Positions 1 through 43,897 of a stretch of DNA of 64,000 nt are shown piece by piece. The DNA comes from Hemibagrus wyckioides. Lineage: Eukaryota; Chordata; Actinopteri; Siluriformes; Bagridae. The notes beneath the pieces are model-generated. The model had not been told where the DNA came from. It saw nothing but the letters and a program-made list of their open reading frames with translations, and did no database searches. A program made the translations under genes and the position numbers. Location: positions 29,221,876-29,285,875 of the forward strand of contig NC_080717.1 in NCBI RefSeq assembly GCF_019097595.1, written 5' to 3'. Numbering within the stretch: the stretch's first letter is position 1; each line of letters starts with the position of its first letter.

Positions 1-474
1 CTATCCAGGTACCTGAGGGTACTAAAGGGTCACATATCATTTAGTTTAGCACTATATTCTACAGAGGGGCCAAAAACAAAGTAAACACACTTCAAAGTGA
101 AAAATATATGCATAAAGATTTTATTACTAAATTTATATAAACATTGACATTGTCAGTGAACTTCACACACATTTTCAAATTTACAATACCGCGTCAAAAT
201 GATGTTGTGTTGCTCTCGAAAGTCAGGAGTGCCTCCGCCATTTTCTTTTGGTCACATGATCGCGTCAGCAATGGTGATGTGATCACATGATGGATGAACT
301 ACTGACATCTTTAGAGGAAAATTAATACTAAACATTGCTGCCATAATTCAGTTCAAGTTTTAAAAAGTGTTATTTTTTATCTTGAAGTGTGTATACATTT
401 TTTTGGTCTTCTCTGTATACAGATTTAAAATTAGACCAATACTTCACCCTGGGAAACATTTTCTCCTCCTTTAG

Positions 475-25399
<24,925 letters not shown>

Positions 25400-26914
25400 T
25401 GAAACAAAGACAAACATCCGCCTGCTACAGGAACTCGGGCGTCTTCATGCTGCCTTCTGCTGTACAACTGCGAGGAAGCTTTTGATGAACAGCGTGAATT
25501 ATTAACAGTGGATATACAGAATTGTGGCTTTAAACCAAAACAGCAGCTGGAAGATGAGAGACATGAACTATTAATAATCCTTCTAAGAAAAGAAGAAGTG
25601 AGGTCACTACATGCTAATCCCCGAGTGGCAGACACTCATTTTTATTTGGATTTTATTTTTTAACAAGAATTTAAATGGTTTGTATAGTTTTTATAGTGTT
25701 TATGTACAGAACTGTGTGCTGGGAAAATGTATTAACAGTCCGGCCCTGTTAATGCTGTATTATCCTTAACATTCATTATTAGAATTATTATTATTATTAT
25801 TATTATTATTTATCATGTCACAGTTTCAAATCTAAATATTAAACATTCAGTATGTATGACAATCAACTTTCACATAGATTTTTATTAATACATTTCTATA
25901 TTTTAAACATTTTTGCCTACATTAAACACCATGTACACCCTCTGCATTAATATGTATGACATGATTCTGGCTTCTTTTGTTTAAAACATTTTAATGTCCC
26001 AGCAGGACAAGGGGCAAAAAGATGACCAAATCTGCTGCTCAGGTGATGGACCAGTTACTGAATTAAACAGAAATGAGTTCTTGAAAATGAAAAGAGCTGA
26101 AAATGAATTTTCCTGATTAGTTTTAGAAGAGGCTCAAAAATGTTTTCCTCATTCAGGACTACAGATATACCAACTGCACAGTGTTTTTAATAATAATAAT
26201 AATAATAATATTAATAATAACTATTATTGTTATTAATATTATTATTATTAAATTTGACTGTCAGTTTATGCAACTTTGTCAATCAGAAACAAACATTAAA
26301 TAAAAAAAATCACCTAAAAACAACAAAAAAGTGCAAAAATCACAGATGTTAAAATATATAAAATAATATAATATAGCGAGTTCAGAGGGTTTGGGGAAAG
26401 AGGAAACTAGAGACAGGATTTGAGAACTCAAAGTGCGATTTATTTTTCTTGCTCGATTTCAGTGCTTTGTTTTTGGATGTAAGTCGTGAGTCTTGGAGCG
26501 AGTTATCGCTGTAATTCGAGGTGATTCTGTATTTATCTTAACATTTCAACCCACTATGGTCATTTACAAGCGTTCGTATTGATCGGCCGAAAGCTCGAGC
26601 TTCTCTTCCTGTCTTCTTCAGAGTGTTAAAAAATACAAGACTGCAGATTTTTTAGTCAGAAAGCTATTTCTCTCAAGTGCTTTAAAAGAAATCTTAGGGA
26701 CGGTAATAAAGGGACATTTCACGTGTTAAATACTTTTAAGTGAAAGTTTAGGAAAAAGGACTTTGTAGCTTTTACAGCAGTGACCAGTGACATCACTGAG
26801 CACCTCATAAATGATAAAACACTCACATTATGTTGCTAATAAAGATAATCAACGTTCTAAGAAAAAATCGAGTCATTAGCTTCGCAACACATTACAAGGA
26901 TGTCCAGTCTCATC

Positions 26915-27058
26915 CACAAAGGGTCAGTGTGGTGCAGGTCACTCCAACAGAGCAGAAGCCACACCTGAGTCTACTGAAGGCCAACACGAGTTCATTAAAC
27001 AGGTGGAATCAGGTGTGGCTCCTGCTTGACCCCACTGACCCCACACTGACCGTTTCTA
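26915..27058. repeat. Short foldback repeat
   Basis: The left arm has GGGTCAGTGTGG and GAGCAGAAGCCACACCTGA; the right arm has TCAGGTGTGGCTCCTGCTTG and CCACACTGACC in inverted order. The open frame across it is not considered coding. Confidence 0.75.
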
Positions 27059-27664
27059 GATAAGACTGGACACTACTGACATATTAGTACTGATTGTGTG
27101 TTGATCAAGCTGGTTTCTGTTAGATTGTGAAAAACTTCTTGCTCGTCTAACGACCTAAAGTTCAGCTAAACGACTCACGCCGAGAGCAGTAATTATTAGG
27201 AACATTTATAAAGATTATATTATAAAACTAACAACATATCTGCTGATTAATTATATTTAGCGTTCATAAGCCTTAATAATAATGAAATGATAAGAACTCT
27301 GAACATGAACGACTCTTTTTTTAGTAATGAATCAATAAATAAAACATTATTTTTGTGTTTTAAGAGTCAATTTGAGGAAGCAGAGCTGATCTGGTGATAT
27401 AAGAATAAAAATATATTTACATTGTAAGTATCTCCATCACACCAAGGCCCAGGATCGAACCTGTGGTCAGGAAAAGGTTTCTGATAAATGCAAAAAAACA
27501 AAACAAAAAAAAAAACATTACTTTCAAATAAGTAGAGCACTTTTCCTGGAGTTAGGATCAGAATTCCTGAAAAAGATTAATCCAGACACACAAATGCTGA
27601 GAAAACAAATTCCAGGGAAGGAGTGTGTTTATTTCATGCATGTAATGTCATTAAAAAAAGTAAT

Positions 27665-27779
<115 letters not shown>

Positions 27780-28861
27780 AGCCATTTACCTCTCTTCAGT
27801 ATCCCCCTGCTGAATTTTCAGCAACTTTACACACGTTATGGTCATCATCTTTGTTCAGTTAGCCTCACACCTCTCTGTGATCATCTGATTTTTTTATACT
27901 CTTTTATATTAACTCTTTAAACAGGTCACTTTCAGATAATGACTGACCTCTTGGTGAAGTCTCAGCCATAATAAGGCACTTATATGAAAACAAAGAAAAC
28001 AAACAAAAACATCTTTAGTTCTAGTTCAGGACTAAACCTATTTTATTTTACCTTTCCTTTTTTTTGCAAACAAAGTGAGGTCATTAAATGACCTTGTGAC
28101 CGTCCCTGTGGACATACAGCCCAGATTATAGACCCATACAAAAGCACAGTGTTCCTGAATTCCCCTTAAAGCTTAGGTTTGCTATGAGGTAAAGAATAAA
28201 TATCAAAATTTACAAAAGGACAAAATGCTTTTCAGTCAAATATTCATTCTTTTACAAAAACACATCAATATAAATAGATTTTTATAAATCTGATTGGAAT
28301 TTCTGACCTCAGTGACCTGTAACCTAAAATGAAAGGCATCATCTTTTCAGTCTTGTTGTGTGGAGCTGTAGTGAGACTCAGATTAATGACCCACAGGGAA
28401 CAACTGTGAGCAGAAACCCCGAGTCTCTTAGTGTACGGTCGTGAGGATGATGAGGATCAGGATGATGAAGGCTGAGCTATAAACTTTTTAAATGCAGTAA
28501 CCTTGCTTTAACACTCTGAATTTTACTTTAGGAACTAATCCCTATCCCTGAGCGAGTGCTTTGAATGGTTAAAAGAAAAAGACATGTTAGTGTGATTAGT
28601 TGAACATGAACTCATGCGCTGTCTTTTGCATTGCAGTGCTTCTGGTTCTGCTTTAAAACTTTTACAATTTTCTCTGTGGTGATATGGCATTTACACATGT
28701 TTCGAACCATAAAACCACTCAATAAATCATTCACACACACACAAAACCAAATCCTTCTCAATCTACAAGATGTTGCTGCTCAATTTCACATGTAACAAGT
28801 GCTGATAATCACTAAGGTCTGCCCACGCTAACAGTGAGAGCTGCATGCGCTCGGTCTGTTC

Positions 28862-31055
28862 TTACGACCTGACCAGTTTGAAGCCCTGACCGGTGTCGAG
28901 CACTGCGGGAGGAAACCACCTCAGCTTGAGCCTGCGGAGGAAGCGCATACACACGCTGCAAATCCAGAAGAGGTTCAGAGAGACGCTCCAATGCGCCAGC
29001 TGCACCACGGGATACGTCCAGCGCGGAAAATACAGCCTCCAGTGCTTAGCGACATCACTTCCTGTAGGCAGGTGTAGCTTGTAGTCCCCCCAGTGTCCGG
29101 AGACGCCGTAGGTCGCCATGACGGCTCGGCCGTGCTCGGCCCAGCGCACGCTACTCTCGGGGTTGCAGTTGAACTCCACCCACTCTGCGGTGAAATGTCC
29201 GATCTGAGGCAGGTTCTGGAGCTCCACGTCCATCGAGTTTACCAGCGTGGCCCCTTGTACTGCTATGTACACCTCCTCCACTTTGCGCACCTCCTTCACC
29301 CACGGCAGCGAGTTCTCCGTGTCGAGTACGATGACCAGGCGAGAGGAGTAACCATCGTTCTTCTCCCTCCACATCTGTACAATCTCAGACAGATGCAGCA
29401 CCTCTCCACCTGAGAAAGACAGAAAATGAATGTAATCCTTGTTTTAAAGTTGAATTACTAGATATTAGTTTATAAATCTCGGGACGCATTTGTACTGGAT
29501 TTCCGACAGAGTAAGAGTACTTTATTAACGCTCATCAAGGCTGATTCTGATCATGATAAATAAATAAATAAATAACCTAAATAGTAGTAATCAATCAGTT
29601 CTATCACTGATCAGCTTATTGCACATTGTTTGAGCATGTGTCCCTCACGGTTGGTACAACTGGTCTCGTCCTCATCCTCAGTTTGACTTCATGGTGTTGG
29701 TGTGAACTGCCTCGACTCAGCAGTGTGTCTCAGAAGTAGTTTTATTGTGGTTATTCGGATTGTGGGAGGAGTTTGTGGCTCGATCACCAGGTCATTTCTT
29801 GCCGTCTGTTCATGAGCATTGTTAGGTCCCTTTTGTTTGATTTCTGTTTTCTTTTGTTTTGAGAGGTCTTTGTGTCTTCTGTCCAGGAAGAAGTCTGACT
29901 GGTTCCTGCAGTCTAATTGGTGCCACTCCCTGCCTGGTTAGCTGACTCTCTGCTGTCTATAAGAGACTCCGTCATCACTTCCTGCCTCAGCCTTGTGCTC
30001 GCTCTCTGCGTTCGCTCTGCCGTGACCCTGCTAGTTAGCTATGTACGTGTAAGTAAGACTGAGAACATTGGTGTGTGTTCATTTGACTGATTGACCATTA
30101 GAGATTGATTGTTGTTCGTTAGTGTGCTTAGCCCCGCCCACTCATAATACTGACTACCGCCTGTTCCTTGACCTTGATTCTGGCTTGCTGTTTTCTCACC
30201 ACTGTAAATAGTTGTATAATGGATTTTGGGGAGGTAGGGTGACCAGTGCCATTTTCTTTGTTGGAACCTTTTCTTGAGTGTTTTTGGAGTTAGGGCAGGA
30301 ATTTTATTTTATTTTATTGTATTGTGTTGTATTTTGTGAACTAGGGTTTTAAAGTAGGGTTTAGGATTAGGATTTAGAGGTTTGGAAATTAGTTGGTTTT
30401 TGTTTATTTTGTCCTTGTCGGCTCCCAAAGCTAAATTCCACCAGTTGTAGCATAAACCCCTTGTTTTTCGCCTCTCTCCGTGTCATCGACTCTTTCATGT
30501 TGCACCTTTACCCCTAGCCGGGGCATAACAGCATGCTCAGTATGAAAAACTGAACCTGACTCAGTGCATCAGTGTGGATTCATATCTAGAAGAGATGCTT
30601 GCTTGCTTGTTCAGATTGCTCAGATAGTCATACTGAATAACAGCGCCATCTGACCTATGAGAGCCCACTCTCCGGTGCGGTGTGTGTGGCCGCTGTAGAA
30701 AAGGATGTAGGTGTCGTAGCGCGGCCCGTCTACCGTCTGCGCCTCCAGGAAGGAGCGGATCTTGGAGTTCAACGTGTCCCGCGTCATGCCACTGCTGGAG
30801 TAATCGCATCCATGAATCTTCATCATGTAGTGAGAGAAGAAGTGCTGCACGCTGTTCAGCATGCCTGTGGTGCGCTGGTTCAGCTCCTGCACCTCGTCTG
30901 GGGGCAGCAGGGTGGGCAGTCCATCCACACTGGAAAAGATGGAAAAGTAAACAGGATAATGTTCATTTTTTTAATTAAGACTTAGAGAAAACATTCTTCT
31001 GCTGAAAGAAGGGACAGCTCACCATAATTCTTCCAGTCTTATAGAAAATAACATT

Positions 31056-31090
<35 letters not shown>

Positions 31091-32750
31091 CAGCAGGTAC
31101 CTGCAGTAGTTGGTAGGGATGACCACTGCATAACCCACACACGTTCCTCCAAGGCAGTTTCCCAGCTCATAGAAAAGCCCATAAGCCAGAGACTCGAGAG
31201 GCAGCACCAGCAGAAACACCCCAATGAACAGGCTGTTGTTTGGCTGGAAAATAAAGATGAATTATTCTCAGGTTTAATGTTTCAGCAACTTTAAAACTGT
31301 TTACTACTGACTTTCATTTTATATACAAGTTAAATAAAAGTTTTATATATATAAGCTATAAGTTTATTTCTATAACAATTACAAACTAGATTCGTTTGCA
31401 ACTGATTCGTTTTTAACAAAACAATAATATAAATTACATTTGTTCAGATTTCTGTCTACTGTCGCTGGCAGTTTGTTTACATAGCGTGTAGTGTAGAAAT
31501 ATTTTATGAATATGGATGTGATATTCATCTTGATAACTCTGTAGTTCACCACTCAGCTGAACTGCAAGGCACTCAGCCATAAACCTGAAAAACAAACAAA
31601 TAAATAAACAACCTACCTGCCATGAAAGGGCCCCGAGTACCACCGTGGACACAAGACTGAAGAGCACCAAGCGTTTTGAGACAAGGCAGAAGTGGCGCAT
31701 TCCTTTGGAGGTCATCACCCTGTCCAGTGCCCCGGGATTGGCCCTCTGAGCCACACATACTCTTTGGCAGTCGCTCAGCTTGCTGTGGAAACCCCAGAGG
31801 GTAACCAAGAAGACCACGTGGCAGATGATCCAGAAAACACCGGATGCAGAAAAACCCGGAATCACCACATACCACTGGTCCAGATCACCCATCTTGAAGG
31901 CAGCCAGGACCAGGAACGCGATTTCAACAGCGAGCAGAGGCAGGAGACTGAGTCGCCTCCACAGACCTCCTCTGCTCAGAAACGGGGACCAGCGCTCGGT
32001 CACCGAGAGACCACCGAAGTACAGATCCAAGAGGGGCTCGCACACGAGGCGGCTGAGGAAGCACACCAGCACGTAGGGGTTTGGGGAAACGCCCAAAGAG
32101 TCGAAGAAGAAGAGCACCGTGACCACAGAGAAGCAGATGAGGTTCGGAAGGGCCAGGAAGGACTTCATTCGCAAGTCCACGAGCATAGTGGCGACAGCCA
32201 GCGTCAGTGCTATGAAGCTCATGGAGGCATGGGCCACCTCGGTTGTGCTGGCCACAGCGAAACCCGTAAGCTCCAAAGCCTCAGCAGAGGTCAGGAGTGC
32301 TGGCCTTTGTCTGGTGCAGCCACAGACTCTTTCCACCAGAGCCCACAGTGTTCTTAAGACCATGCTGGATATCAGCATGTAACTGCTGACTTGCTCCTTT
32401 AAGTCATCTATGAAAGGGTTGCTGAGAAATCCCAGCAAACCCAACAGGAAGCCCAGCCACAGGTGGAAGAGTCCGAGACTGAGCTTCTCCATACCGAAGT
32501 AGTAGTAAAGGATGCTGGCGATCCCCAAGACAAAAAGGGCCAGGATGATGACCACCAGAAGCACGGGTTCTGCTGTCCTCTCCCAGCGCGTGTACAGGCC
32601 CAGACATATCGCCACGAGTAGATTAAGCGTGGACAAATAGCCCAAGTAGCGAATGGATGACCACACACTCAGCCCGGTCCGAAGCTCCTCCAGCCTGCTC
32701 ATGGCGGTGTAAAGAGAATGACTGAAGCAGTAGCGGAGAAACCTGCACAT
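28862..32750 (-). CDS. tmem168: Transmembrane protein 168
   Basis: Multi-pass membrane protein reported at the nuclear membrane; its biochemical role is unclear. Four coding exons: 31617-32750, 31101-31243, 30655-30929, 28862-29409, giving 699 aa (human 697). The start [11 protein letters not shown] matches the family's conserved N-terminus. The first exon holds most membrane spans (for example [43 protein letters not shown]). Exon 2 has the ELGNCLGG / VVIPTNYC segment. Exons 3-4 carry a conserved soluble part ([36 protein letters not shown]) and a last hydrophobic stretch before the C-terminal [11 protein letters not shown]. The intron between exons 3 and 4 holds a solo LTR. The 5' end faces samtor, and in human the two genes are also neighbours. 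Confidence 0.96.
29820..30530 (+). mobile_element. Solo LTR of an LTR retrotransposon
   Basis: A 711-bp block starting TGTTAGG and ending CATAACA (TGTTA...TAACA ends), flanked on both sides by the 4-bp duplication GCAT (29816-29819 and 30531-30534). It has a TATA-like CTATAAGAGA near 29958. No internal gag/pol sequence, so it is a recombination product. It lies in tmem168 intron 3, opposite to the gene's strand by its TATA orientation. Confidence 0.88.
31058..31088. repeat. (CA)n microsatellite
   Basis: Perfect CA run a few bases past the donor of tmem168 exon 2. Confidence 0.9.
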
Positions 32751-33260
32751 GTCTGGAGCTCCACAAACTGCTAGTCAGTCAGGTTCAGCCACACTTCAGA
32801 GTACTTCTACATGCAGGGTCATCTTCATGAAGTTCTCTAAAACAGATCCAGAGAAGATTCCCTTCACACTTCACCTTCTCTACTCACTGCCGCTAACTCG
32901 GCTAGCTCATGATAACTTATAGTTGTGTTAAAACACTAGCTGGACTGTCACAGACCATTACAACTGACCACACCTTGTTGTACTTTAGTGTTGTAAACAC
33001 AAGCGCTAATAAAGTACAGAAAAGACTGAGGCTCACAGCTACAGTAACAATAAGCAGCTAACCGGTAACGAGTACTACCGCTCAAAGAAATGAAAGTAAC
33101 TCGTAACAACAGGGTGTAGGTGAGAGTATGTTTGTCACCAACTACATCAGAGACTGTTTTTGTAAAAATAATGAAATAATACCTACTCTAAGTTACTTTA
33201 TAAAAGCTAGCTAATCACTTTGAAAAGTTTGCTCGATATCGGCCATTTTTCCGGGTTTGC
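32751..33260 (-). promoter_or_regulatory. tmem168: Probable 5' UTR and promoter region of tmem168
   Basis: Immediately upstream of the tmem168 ATG; no coding sequence seen. Position is the only support; no defined core motif recognised. Confidence 0.35.
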
Positions 33261-33464
33261 AAAGACCTACGGAAGCCCTAGTGGGACCAACAAAAAATCG
33301 TTTGGATTCTCTGTCAGTTTTCACATCTAATTAAAGTGTTGATGTTTACACAGCTCTGAGTGTACAATTATTTACATTATTTATATTAAGCAGGCATGGT
33401 CCGAACACGCGTTAAATAGCATTTAATATAAAATACGTCCTGTTTTAAGTAAGTATATAGTTTG

Positions 33465-33745
33465 TACACTTTATTATGAACAGCAGTACCATAGTCATTC
33501 ATGCAGGTTATCCAATCAGCCAATCATGTGGCAGCAGCACCATGCAGAACCTCATGCAGATACTAGACCAGATGGTTTCATTTCTCTGTCTAATCTTAAC
33601 TGGCCTCGTTTGGGTGAGTCTGTGACCATGATAGCTTTAGATTCCTGTTCTTGACTAGCAGGAGTGGAACCTGGTCTTCTGCTCGTCCACCTCGAGGTTT
33701 GATGTTTTGTGCACGCTGGAATGATTTCATGGTTATAAAGAGTGA
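33465..33745. mobile_element. Rearranged Tc1-like fragment
   Basis: The left part (ATCCAATCAGCCAATCATGTGGCAGCAGCACC) reads like the 5' end of a common fish Tc1 element in + orientation. The right part (TCCTGTTCTTGACTAGCAGGAGTGG ... TCTGCTCGTCCACCTCGAGG) reads like its interior in - orientation. Confidence 0.6.
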
Positions 33746-34305
33746 TTCTAGGAGTAATGCTAGTCATCTTAACAACTCAAAACAAATAACTTTCCTTCAC
33801 AAGATATTTCCACTCACAGAACTGCTGTTTTTTTGGTTTCCCCCCTTTCTAGAGACTGATACGTTTGAAGATTCCAGAAAGACTAAAACCAGTCCATCTG
33901 GCACCAACTTTTCACATAAAAGATTTTTTCTCCATTCTGAGGCTTGATGCTTGAACATTAACTTAAGCTGTTGTAGGTGTCTGTGGGGATGAGGCGATGG
34001 ACGACCGATCAGAATGTTGTGAGATCCCCACAGCGCCACCAAGCTGCCACTGCTGGACCCTTGTACAAGGCCCTAAATTGTGAGTTATACATGAGATAAA
34101 CACAAGCTGCTCTGGATAAATGTTTCTGCTCTTATTTCTGTCGCTCACGGATGAATATTATGTGTATTTTATTTCTTTTCACTAGTGCCTGTTGATTCTG
34201 TTTATTTCAGAATTATTCCTGATTCTTCTGCATTTTTAGTTTTGCTGCATGTTTCCAGACCTGAATGAATAAACACAGACAAACCAACCCAGATTGATGT
34301 ATATC

Positions 34306-36394
34306 TTTATTAACATTTTGTTTGTGTGGGCAACACAATTATAATGGAGCAGAATGCAAGAAAAAAAAATTATACTGATAGTCTTGAATTTCAACACTAA
34401 ATAGAAACTATCCATGCACATAAGACCAAGGAAGGACAATGTACCACCTCACATATTAGCAAAATGTCACATAATACATCATTGTAAAATGTCCAATATT
34501 CTAATGAAGCAAGTACACACTTAACAGAAAGCCTAGAATACTATTGCTAATGCAATTAAAGTGACAGTATAAAGTGGTGATGATTATCACCATGTCTGCT
34601 GAAGAGTCAGTCATGTCTTCAAAATGTTCAGAGTTTGGCTTCTGTCCCATTACGTATTTGTCCATCTTCGTGCGGCGAACCACAATTTTGCTTTAATCCA
34701 GTCATTTTAGTTGTAAAAATACAGTTAAGGATAAAAGGCACAAGTTTTTCTAACCCTTTCTGTATTAAAAGACAGAACCAGCGTTCCAGTGTGCTCCTTT
34801 AGTATGGACACAGAAAAATCTTCAAAACTTCTCTAGCACCTTCAAAAGTGACTTGTGTTCTCAAAAAAACCACTCAGACAAAGCTTTAAGACTCACTCAC
34901 TTTGGATATATTAATAAGAGGGTTAATATCTCTCTCAAATGTAAAGAATCAGCCAGGATAAGAAAATGTTTGAATGTGCACTTTAGCCTTCGCATGTGCG
35001 TGTGATTATTCCTGTGGAAAATAAAGTGCTCTTATTAAAGGTCTCCAAACAGAGTGTTCTTAAACGAGTGCCACAGCAGAGGAAAGCGCTCATTTCACAG
35101 TGAGATACAAAGAGGATATAAAGCACTTGGTACAAATAAACATATGATATGAGAAAAACCTCACAAGGTTAATCGCCCAAAAACACTTTCAAAGGTCTGA
35201 AGTATTCTTCAAACTATTTTTAATTTGATTTTAGCAAGAAATGTTCAGTGGATGTATGTAAGAGCTAAACCTGTTATCATTAATAAAAGCACAGACAGCT
35301 TAAGATGTTTGAAAGTCAGAGTTTGCCTTAAAAACTGAAAGAAACAGACCATTCAATAATCAGCAAAGCTATGGCAAACCTTTTTTTTCTTTTTAACATG
35401 TGCACTGAAAAGCAGATATGGACTGGTTATGTGTCTGTCACCTTATCAAACAGAGTTCACAGCCAAAATATGCTCTTTCGCTCGCAAAATAAAGTTAAGA
35501 ACAATTATTCAAACACAATATAGAAACCCAAACCCACCTCCCATCTCGTCTTCTCGGCTCGTTCTTACGACTAATCCATACAAACCGTACCGTGTAAAGT
35601 AAACCTGTAGAAAAACACGTAGTCTTATAAGTCAGTGCAATACAGAGTTTTTAAAGACATAAGATGCTATAAATATCACTTCAAAGACGCTCATGTACAA
35701 TTCCACAAGGAGTGCATTCTACAGCAGCTAACCGATCATGAAGAGACTAAACGATGCGTAATAAATTCTGCACAATAACTAGGACAACTCTGGTATTCTT
35801 CACCAAGGATGGTGTGCAATGATACAAAAGGTTAAAAGGTCTTCTTGAAAAATTATCTCCAAATCGCATCATACCATAAAGAAGCACTGAATAACAGCAC
35901 ACGAATCCTGAGCTTGCTCAGCTGCTTTACTCACCAAATCGACCTGCTTCGATCGCACCACTACACCCAGTGTCACCACTGTGTGGATATGTTTAAACGT
36001 GTAAAACTCTTGTGCTCAATAAAAAGCTCAACATCACCCAAGTGTAAACATCCTTTCTCTCTAATATTAACAGACGCCGTCTCTCTCCCGTGTGACGTTA
36101 GCACCTGCGACAATAAAGACTTTGTTTATGAGCACAAATGAAGAGTGACAGTTACTCATCTACACCAGAAGCCTGTCATGGCGTCACATAGCAACATGGG
36201 AGAGATGGAGCTGGCCAGCTTTCCATGGCACATGTTCATCTGTATAAACTGTGCAAACTGCATCGTTTCACATGAAAAGAAGGGATAAAAGAGCTGGGAG
36301 CTTTCTTTTAAAAAGCATTAAGGGTATGAAAGATTAAGGTGTTATTCTGCCAGCGTGACTATGAAGAAGCAATGCTGGACAAACAGACTGGGCT
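34306..36394 (-). other. samtor: Probable long 3' UTR of samtor
   Basis: About 2.1 kb of AT-rich sequence after the samtor stop with no coding signal. A - strand AATAAA at 34306-34311 is a candidate poly(A) signal. Confidence 0.45.
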
Positions 36395-42188
<5,794 letters not shown>

Positions 42189-42330
42189 GGCACTGACGCG
42201 GTGGTGTCCGTGCGGCTGTCGGCGCGACACCGGGATGAGATCCGTGACGCACGCAGCGCGCGAGCTGACGCCGAGCCACCTTGACGCGCATGCACGTGTG
42301 AGCGGGGGCGCGCTTCGCTTTCTCTCTCTG

Positions 42331-43897
42331 TTCTAGGTTCTGTATATGTAGAAACCTGTTCTGCTCTATTAGCTTAACCACAGTCATATTTCACTTTCAA
42401 ATTCTACCCAAAATTCATTCTAATTTCCTCAGCAGCCTTTAAAGCCTGAAAAACAGAATACAATGAGCACTGTTATTATTTCAGAGGAAAATGTTTAATA
42501 TCCAGACAGTGAAGATCTGACCCCACAGTACACAAGAGTACTGTACACCATTAGCTGACATCATCCAAGCACTCTGTGATTTAGGTTTCATTAATTTTGT
42601 GGATGTGAAATGTTAAACTATAACATTTTATTGAGTTTATTAAAACTGTTCCCGTTTTTCATTCTGTTTATTAAGAATATCTGGGTCATTTGAAGGCTTC
42701 AGATCACAGGAAAATTTTTTTGCATGAGGCCCACAATGTCCATCTCCATGTTTTAATAATAGGTCAGCACAGGGAGAAGTGACGTGCCACACTATTACTG
42801 GACAGATTATTATTAACTTGGATATTGAAGGATCAGGAGTCATCATCTGCAGGATTCAAGTACTATACACAGAGACACAGGACAATATTTTCCGCAGCCT
42901 ATATACCTGCCTCATATCAGATAAACAAGCCTTTAAACTTTGTGTTCGTTCCCTGAATTTATTAATCTGGTATTCACTAATTTCTATTAAATACATCAAC
43001 GTTTGTGTTGATGCATGTTTATTAAATCTGCTCTGATAACAGCTCTACGACTCATAAAACATAATGGTCGTGCTGATAACACACATACGTACGTCTAGCC
43101 AATATACATCTCAACCATGTGTGTCATGCAGTTCATTTGCTAAATGGGAAGACTAAGTATAACATTTATTTAAATCATTGTTAATGGATGTCTTATTAAA
43201 TTAAAGCACTGCTGAATTCTCCAATCCCACAAGGTGTTGATTCATTTCCTATACTAGCCGGTGTGATATGACTGTTGACTTTTTATTTAGGTTTATATTA
43301 ATGCGCTCGTAATACATCATGGTTTCTAAAGTAACAGCTCAATTCACAAGGACTTGTAGGGTTAGCAAAGATATATGTGTCATGTGATTGACATGGCAAA
43401 GCATTTATTTATGGAAGGAGTCTCCAGTGCCACTGTTTTATAAAGGTCAGTTTTCTGCTATGGCACTTCAGGACATAAGAGACTAAGAAGACAGAAGAGA
43501 TTGTGGTTCCAATTTCTTTGTTACGATGACCAGCTACAATATTTTTGTTTTAGACTATACATAAAGGAATAGTTGCTCACTGCAGTCAGTCACGTTGGCT
43601 GAACATGGTAAGAAAAGGTGCATGAAGGGAACTTGACTTGAATCACAGTGTGAAATTGTGGAAATGTAATAACTAAAGCATTATACTCAATGATGGTTGT
43701 AAGTAACACTGTCAGAAAACTTCATTCCCAATTAACAAACAAGCTACAAATACAAATCTGCTGTAATTTCCCACGTTGCCCTTTTGTGTCAATGAACTTT
43801 TGAGTCAACACACAATATAACTGAAAAAACAGATAATGGCCCACATTTGGAAAAATATAATTTACAAATCCATAATAGTCTTTTTTGTGTTGTTGGG
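42331..43897. other. Intergenic interval between samtor and ppp1r3a
   Basis: No supported gene. Holds an interspersed repeat near 43205-43340 related to the one at 17.5 kb and probably part of the ppp1r3a 3' UTR. Confidence 0.5.

Noticed and set aside
28893..29413. + strand frames opposite tmem168 exon 4
   Set aside because: Shadow frames with no similarity of their own.
31692..32382. Long + strand open frames opposite tmem168
   Set aside because: Shadows of the GC-richer tmem168 coding exon; no independent protein signal.
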